52,575 nucleotides of DNA, taken from assembly GCF_000153305.1 (NCBI RefSeq), contig NZ_CH724107.1:1829764-1882338 (forward strand), read 5' to 3'. Below, piece by piece: positions 49,514 through 52,575 of this stretch. Positions within the stretch are counted from its first letter, which is position 1, and each line of letters opens with the position of its first letter. The notes under the pieces are model-generated. The model was given only the letters and a program-made list of their open reading frames with translations. It was not told where the DNA came from and made no database searches. Source of the stretch: Oceanicola granulosus HTCC2516. Lineage in GTDB: Bacteria; Pseudomonadota; Alphaproteobacteria; Rhodobacterales; Rhodobacteraceae. Made by a program: the position numbers and the translations under genes.

Positions 49514-50035
49514 TCAGGCCCGCGCCTTCTCGCGCTTCAGCTTCTGCATCTTGCGCGTGATCATCTGCCGCTTGAGCGGCTTGAGGTAGTCGATGAACAG
49601 CTTGCCGTCGAGGTGGTCGATCTCGTGCTGCACGCAGGTCGCCCAGAGCCCGTCGAAGCGCTCGCGCCGCGCGCCGCCCTCGAGGTCGGTCCAGCGCACC
49701 TCGACCTCGGCCGGGCGCTCGACCTCGGCGTACTGGTCGGGGATCGACAGGCAGCCCTCCTCGTAGACATTGCGCGCGTCCGACGTCCAGACGATCTCGG
49801 GATCGCACAGCACGAGAGGGCGCGGCGCCTCGCCCTCGTCCTTGACGCAATCCATCACCAGCACCCGCTTCAGCACGCCCACCTGCGGCGCCGCGAGGCC
49901 GATTCCAGGGGCGTCGTACATCGTCTCGAGCATGTCGTCGGCGAGCCGGCGCACCTCGTCGGTGATCTCGCCGACGGGCGTGGCGGCGGTCTTCAGCCGC
50001 GGGTCGGGATGGATGAGGATGGGGCGCTTCGTCAT
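49514..50035 (-). CDS. def: Peptide deformylase
   Basis: Removes the formyl group from nascent chains. All three motifs are intact: GIGLAAPQVG, EGCLS with Cys95, and QHEIDH with His137, Glu138 and His141. 173 residues from the ATG at 50035, whose MTKRPILIHPDPRL opening matches the family; two further in-frame ATGs at 50041 and 50044 would add two or three residues. The basic C-terminal helix (KRQMITRKMQKLKREK) is the ribosome-binding type. Confidence 0.96.
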   Translation of the reverse strand: MTKRPILIHPDPRLKTAATPVGEITDEVRRLADDMLETMYDAPGIGLAAPQVGVLKRVLVMDCVKDEGEAPRPLVLCDPEIVWTSDARNVYEEGCLSIPDQYAEVERPAEVEVRWTDLEGGARRERFDGLWATCVQHEIDHLDGKLFIDYLKPLKRQMITRKMQKLKREKARA

Positions 50036-50136
50036 GGCCATCATCTAGGCCAAGCCCCGCCCCCGCGCAACTCGCCCCCTTGCGCCCCGGCGGGCCCCGT
50101 GGAAATTTGCCGCGGCCAGTTGTGACAGGAGCCGCG

Positions 50137-51309
50137 ATGTCCTTCGACCAGCCCGTGGACCGCAGAAGCGTCGGCGCCACCAAGTGGGATCTGCTCGCCA
50201 GCGCCATCGGCGTCGAGGCGGCGGATGCGCTGCCGATGTGGGTCGCCGACATGGACTTCCCGCCCGGCGAGTTCCTGCAGCGCGCCGTCACCGGGGTGCG
50301 CGACGGCGGCTTCTACGGCTACTTCTCCACCCTGCCCCACTTCCAGCAGGCGGTGGCGGGCTGGATGGCCGACCGGCACGGCTGGCAGGCCGACCCGGGC
50401 CACGTCATCGCGACCCACGGGCTCGGCAACGCGATCGCCATGTGCCTGCAGACCTACACCGCCCCGGGCGACGAGATCGCGATCCTGACGCCCGTCTACC
50501 ACGAGTTCGCCGCCAAGGTCCGCCGCAACCGGCGCGAGGTCCGCGAGCTGCCCCTCGCCATCGGCGCCGACCGCCGCTTCGCGCTCGATTTCGAGCGCTG
50601 GGAGGGGATGCTCTCGGGGCGCGAGCGGATGCTGGTGCTGTCCTCGCCGCACAACCCGGCCGGGCGCATCTGGACGCCGGACGAGCAGCGCGCGCTGGCC
50701 GACTTCTGCGCGCGCCACGGCCTGCTGCTGCTGTGCGACGAGATTCACCACGACCTCGTCTTCCCGGGCGAGCGCCACGTGCCGTTCCCCGTCGCCGTGC
50801 CCGACGCGATGGACCGGACGGTGATCCTCGGCGCGGCCTCCAAGACCTTCAACATCGCCGGCGCCCGCACCGGCTACGCGATCATCCCCGACGAGGGGCT
50901 GCGCACCCGCTTCGCGGCCTGCGTCACCGCGCTCGACATCCAGCCCAACCGGTTCGGCGTCGAGATGACCCGCGCCGCCTACTCGCCCGAGGGCGCGGCC
51001 TGGGTCGATGCGCTGGTGGACTACCTCGCCGGCAATGCCCGCACATTCGCCGAGGGCGTGGCGCGGATCCCCGGCCTCGCGGCGATGCCGATGCAGTCGA
51101 CCTACCTCGCCTGGGTCGACTTCGCGCCGCTCGGGCTGTCGCGCGAGGAGCTGCAGAAGCGCGTGCTCGGCAACGCGCGGATCGGGCCGAGCCCGGGGCC
51201 GCCGTTCGGCACCGGCGGCGAGCTGGCGATGCGCTTCAATCTCGGCACGCGGCGCGCCCATGTCGACGAGGCGGTCGCCCGCCTGCAGCGCGCCTTCGCC
51301 GACCTCTGA
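50137..51309 (+). CDS. PLP-dependent aminotransferase/C-S lyase of the MalY/PatB family
   Basis: 390 residues from the ATG at 50137. The fold-type I signatures are MWVADMDFPPGEFLQRA at the N-terminus, SSPHNPAGR with the cofactor Asn, LLLCDEIHHDLVF with the pyridine-binding Asp201, and GAASKTFNIAG with the Schiff-base Lys236. The MWVADMDF opening and DEIHHDLV are typical of cystathionine beta-lyase type MalY/PatB proteins. Substrate remains open: beta-lyase for cystathionine or another cysteine conjugate, or an aminotransferase. Single gene, 4 bp from the convergent unknown gene. Confidence 0.9.
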   Translation: MSFDQPVDRRSVGATKWDLLASAIGVEAADALPMWVADMDFPPGEFLQRAVTGVRDGGFYGYFSTLPHFQQAVAGWMADRHGWQADPGHVIATHGLGNAIAMCLQTYTAPGDEIAILTPVYHEFAAKVRRNRREVRELPLAIGADRRFALDFERWEGMLSGRERMLVLSSPHNPAGRIWTPDEQRALADFCARHGLLLLCDEIHHDLVFPGERHVPFPVAVPDAMDRTVILGAASKTFNIAGARTGYAIIPDEGLRTRFAACVTALDIQPNRFGVEMTRAAYSPEGAAWVDALVDYLAGNARTFAEGVARIPGLAAMPMQSTYLAWVDFAPLGLSREELQKRVLGNARIGPSPGPPFGTGGELAMRFNLGTRRAHVDEAVARLQRAFADL

Positions 51310-51313
51310 TCCG

Positions 51314-51700
51314 TCAGTCGGGCGAGGGCAGCAGGCCGCCGGGCGCTTCCGGGGCCAGCCGCTCGAAATCCACGGGCGGCTGGTCGTGTACGGCGGTGGC
51401 GCGCTTGAACTCGTAGATCCGCTCGCCGCCCTCGTCGCGCGAGGTCATGATCAGGCACTGCGAGACGTGCCGCGCGCCGTCGTAGAGATCGACGAGCCCG
51501 CGCAGGTGGTCGCCCTCCTCCACGGCGACGGCAAACCCGGTGCTCCACGAGCGCAGGACCCGAATCGTCCGCCCGTCCACCTCGAGCCGCAGGCGGCTCT
51601 TGCGCCGCTCGGCCTTGCGCCGCGCCTGCTCGATGCCTTCTCTCACGCTGTCCGGAAGATATTCGATGACCTGGCCCTCCACCTTTCGTGGCGCCAGCAT
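51314..51700 (-). CDS. Conserved protein of unknown function, possibly PilZ-like barrel
   Basis: 128 residues. The N-terminal 30 (RKVEGQVIEYLPDSVREGIEQARRKAERRKSR) form a basic helix. The rest is a small beta-barrel-like stretch: RLRLEVDGRTIRVLRSWSTGFAVAV, HLRGLVDLYDGARHVSQCLIM and ERIYEFKRATAV. The pattern recalls proteins widespread in Rhodobacterales and could be a degenerate PilZ-type fold, but the RxxxR and D/NxSxxG c-di-GMP signatures are absent. No function can be given. Confidence 0.72.
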   Translation of the reverse strand: MLAPRKVEGQVIEYLPDSVREGIEQARRKAERRKSRLRLEVDGRTIRVLRSWSTGFAVAVEEGDHLRGLVDLYDGARHVSQCLIMTSRDEGGERIYEFKRATAVHDQPPVDFERLAPEAPGGLLPSPD

Positions 51701-51760
51701 GACGTGACGGGGGTTAAAATCAAGTGTCCCCCGCGCGCGCCGCCCGGATTTCGTGGCCCC

Positions 51761-52534
51761 TCAGCCGCGCTCGCGGGCCCTGGGCCGCAGCAGGTGCGGC
51801 CTCGCGGCGTCGTAGAGCGCGCTGTCGGGGAAGGCGTGGCTCTCGGCGAGCGCGGGGCCGACGAAAATCAGCGCCGTGCGGGTGATCTTGGCGGCGCGGA
51901 CCCGCTCGCGGATGTCGGCGAGGGTGCCGCGGATGACCTGCTGGTCGGGCCAGCTGGCGCGGTAGACGACGGCGACGGGGCAGTCTTCGCCGTAGTGGGG
52001 CACGAGCTGGCGCTCGATCTCCCGCAGGGCGCGGATGCCGAGGTGGATCGCCAGCGTCGCGCCGCTGCGCGCGAAGGTCTCGAGCGTCTCGCCGGGCGGC
52101 ATCGAGGTCGACTTCATCGACATCCGCGTCAGCACGATCGACTGCGCGATTTCGGGCACCGTCAGCTCCTGCCCCAGCGCCGCCGCCGCCGCCGCGTAGG
52201 CGGGCACGCCGGGCACGATCTGGTAGGGGATGCCGTCGGCGCGCAGCCGCCGGACCTGCTCGGCCACGGCGCCGTAGAGCGACGGATCCCCGGAATGGAC
52301 CCGCGCCACGTCCTCGCCCCGTGCGTGCGCCGCCCGGATCTCGGCGTGCGTCTCGTCGAGCGTCATCGGCGCGGTATCGAGCACCCGCGCCCCCGCCGGC
52401 GCGCGCGCCACGACGGCCGCGGGCACCAGCGAGCCGGCGTAGAGGCAGACCGGGCAGGCCTCGATCAGCCGCGCGGCCTTGAGGGTCAGGAGCTCCGGAT
52501 CGCCGGGGCCGGCGCCGATGAAATGGACCGTCAT
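51761..52534 (-). CDS. cobM: Precorrin-4 C11-methyltransferase
   Basis: Methylates the corrin ring in cobalamin synthesis using S-adenosylmethionine. 257 residues with the SUMT-family N-terminus MTVHFIGAGPGDPELLTLKAARLI, CLYAGSLVP, VHSGDPSLYGAVAEQ and VPGVPAYAAAAAALGQELTVPEI, the last typical of CobM/CbiF. The start overlaps another frame's stop by ATGA at 52531-52534, so it is inside a cob operon continuing beyond the window. No riboswitch is visible here, which fits an internal gene. Confidence 0.95.
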   Translation of the reverse strand: MTVHFIGAGPGDPELLTLKAARLIEACPVCLYAGSLVPAAVVARAPAGARVLDTAPMTLDETHAEIRAAHARGEDVARVHSGDPSLYGAVAEQVRRLRADGIPYQIVPGVPAYAAAAAALGQELTVPEIAQSIVLTRMSMKSTSMPPGETLETFARSGATLAIHLGIRALREIERQLVPHYGEDCPVAVVYRASWPDQQVIRGTLADIRERVRAAKITRTALIFVGPALAESHAFPDSALYDAARPHLLRPRARERG

Positions 52535-52575
52535 CGCGTTGCCCCCTCGGTGTGCGTGCGAGCCGCGTCGGGCCG
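52531..52575 (-). CDS. Possible C-terminal end of the next cobalamin-operon gene
   Basis: A frame open to the right window edge ends with TGA at 52531-52533, overlapping the cobM start by ATGA like most gene junctions here. Only 14 residues are visible, too few to identify the product. By position a cobalamin gene is likely. Confidence 0.4.
   Translation of the reverse strand, partial: RPDAARTHTEGATR

Noticed and set aside
50102-50127. AAATTTGCCGCGGCCAG near the aminotransferase gene as another copy of the intergenic element
   Set aside because: Only the GGCCAG part and a loosely similar AT stretch match; too degenerate to count.

Overview
The window is very GC-rich (by eye about 70 %), densely packed, and full of start/stop overlaps. 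Gene content and order point to an alphaproteobacterium of the order Rhodobacterales (Rhodobacter/Roseobacter group). Signs are an atpHAGDC operon without atpFB, a folK-rpoZ-rel/spo-DUF2062-pdxJ-acpS-lepB-rnc block, a def-def-fmt operon, an xdhABC operon and Rhodobacterales-type dispersed intergenic motifs. No rRNA, tRNA, transposase, integrase or CRISPR array was seen. It looks like an ordinary chromosomal segment with some accessory genes.

Layout. 1-4360: pyrD (C-terminus cut by the window edge), a DUF952 gene, a secreted 5'-nucleotidase, a small lipoprotein and an SRAP-family abasic-site protein. 4357-7503: a bacteriophytochrome hybrid kinase with its heme oxygenase, a complete red/far-red sensor unit. 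7572-13057: a peptide-type ABC transporter in which the DppC-like permease and DppD-like ATPase are fused in one chain, with a divergent DUF1028 gene. 14145-23352: one long purine operon, xdhA-xdhB-xdhC followed by a BMP-type (nucleoside/nucleobase) ABC transporter, closed by a terminator. 23522-27757: an unknown protein, a cupin, NAD synthetase, a lipoprotein, a Sir2 deacylase and an H-type lectin-domain protein. 28039-33014: F1 ATP synthase operon. 33365-44215: an unknown membrane-anchored protein, then a long minus-strand housekeeping block (folK, rpoZ, rel/spo, DUF2062, pdxJ, acpS, lepB, rnc) with accessory genes between its members. 44341-52575: NYN/LabA protein, ispH, a REC-less CheB-like protein, DUF3429, rnhA, fmt with a normal and a degenerate deformylase, an MalY/PatB-type aminotransferase, a small unknown protein and cobM, the edge of a cobalamin operon.

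How the genes fit together. BphO would make biliverdin for BphP. The xanthine dehydrogenase and BMP transporter probably form one purine import-and-oxidation unit. The deformylases and Fmt act on the two ends of formyl-Met metabolism. AcpS, LepB, Rnc, PdxJ and the (p)ppGpp enzyme form a growth-related core.

Most interesting points: (1) a secreted protein with two chaplin-like domains and a very acidic tail at 38743-39366; (2) a DUF805-signal peptidase fusion at 34589-35539 whose catalytic lysine position is methionine, next to an intact LepB; (3) a dispersed intergenic element family built on an ATATTT core; (4) three convergent gene pairs whose two stop codons interlock in one CTAG; (5) a deformylase paralogue lacking the catalytic glutamate and metal-binding cysteine. 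Domain assignments come from reading motifs, not from a database search.
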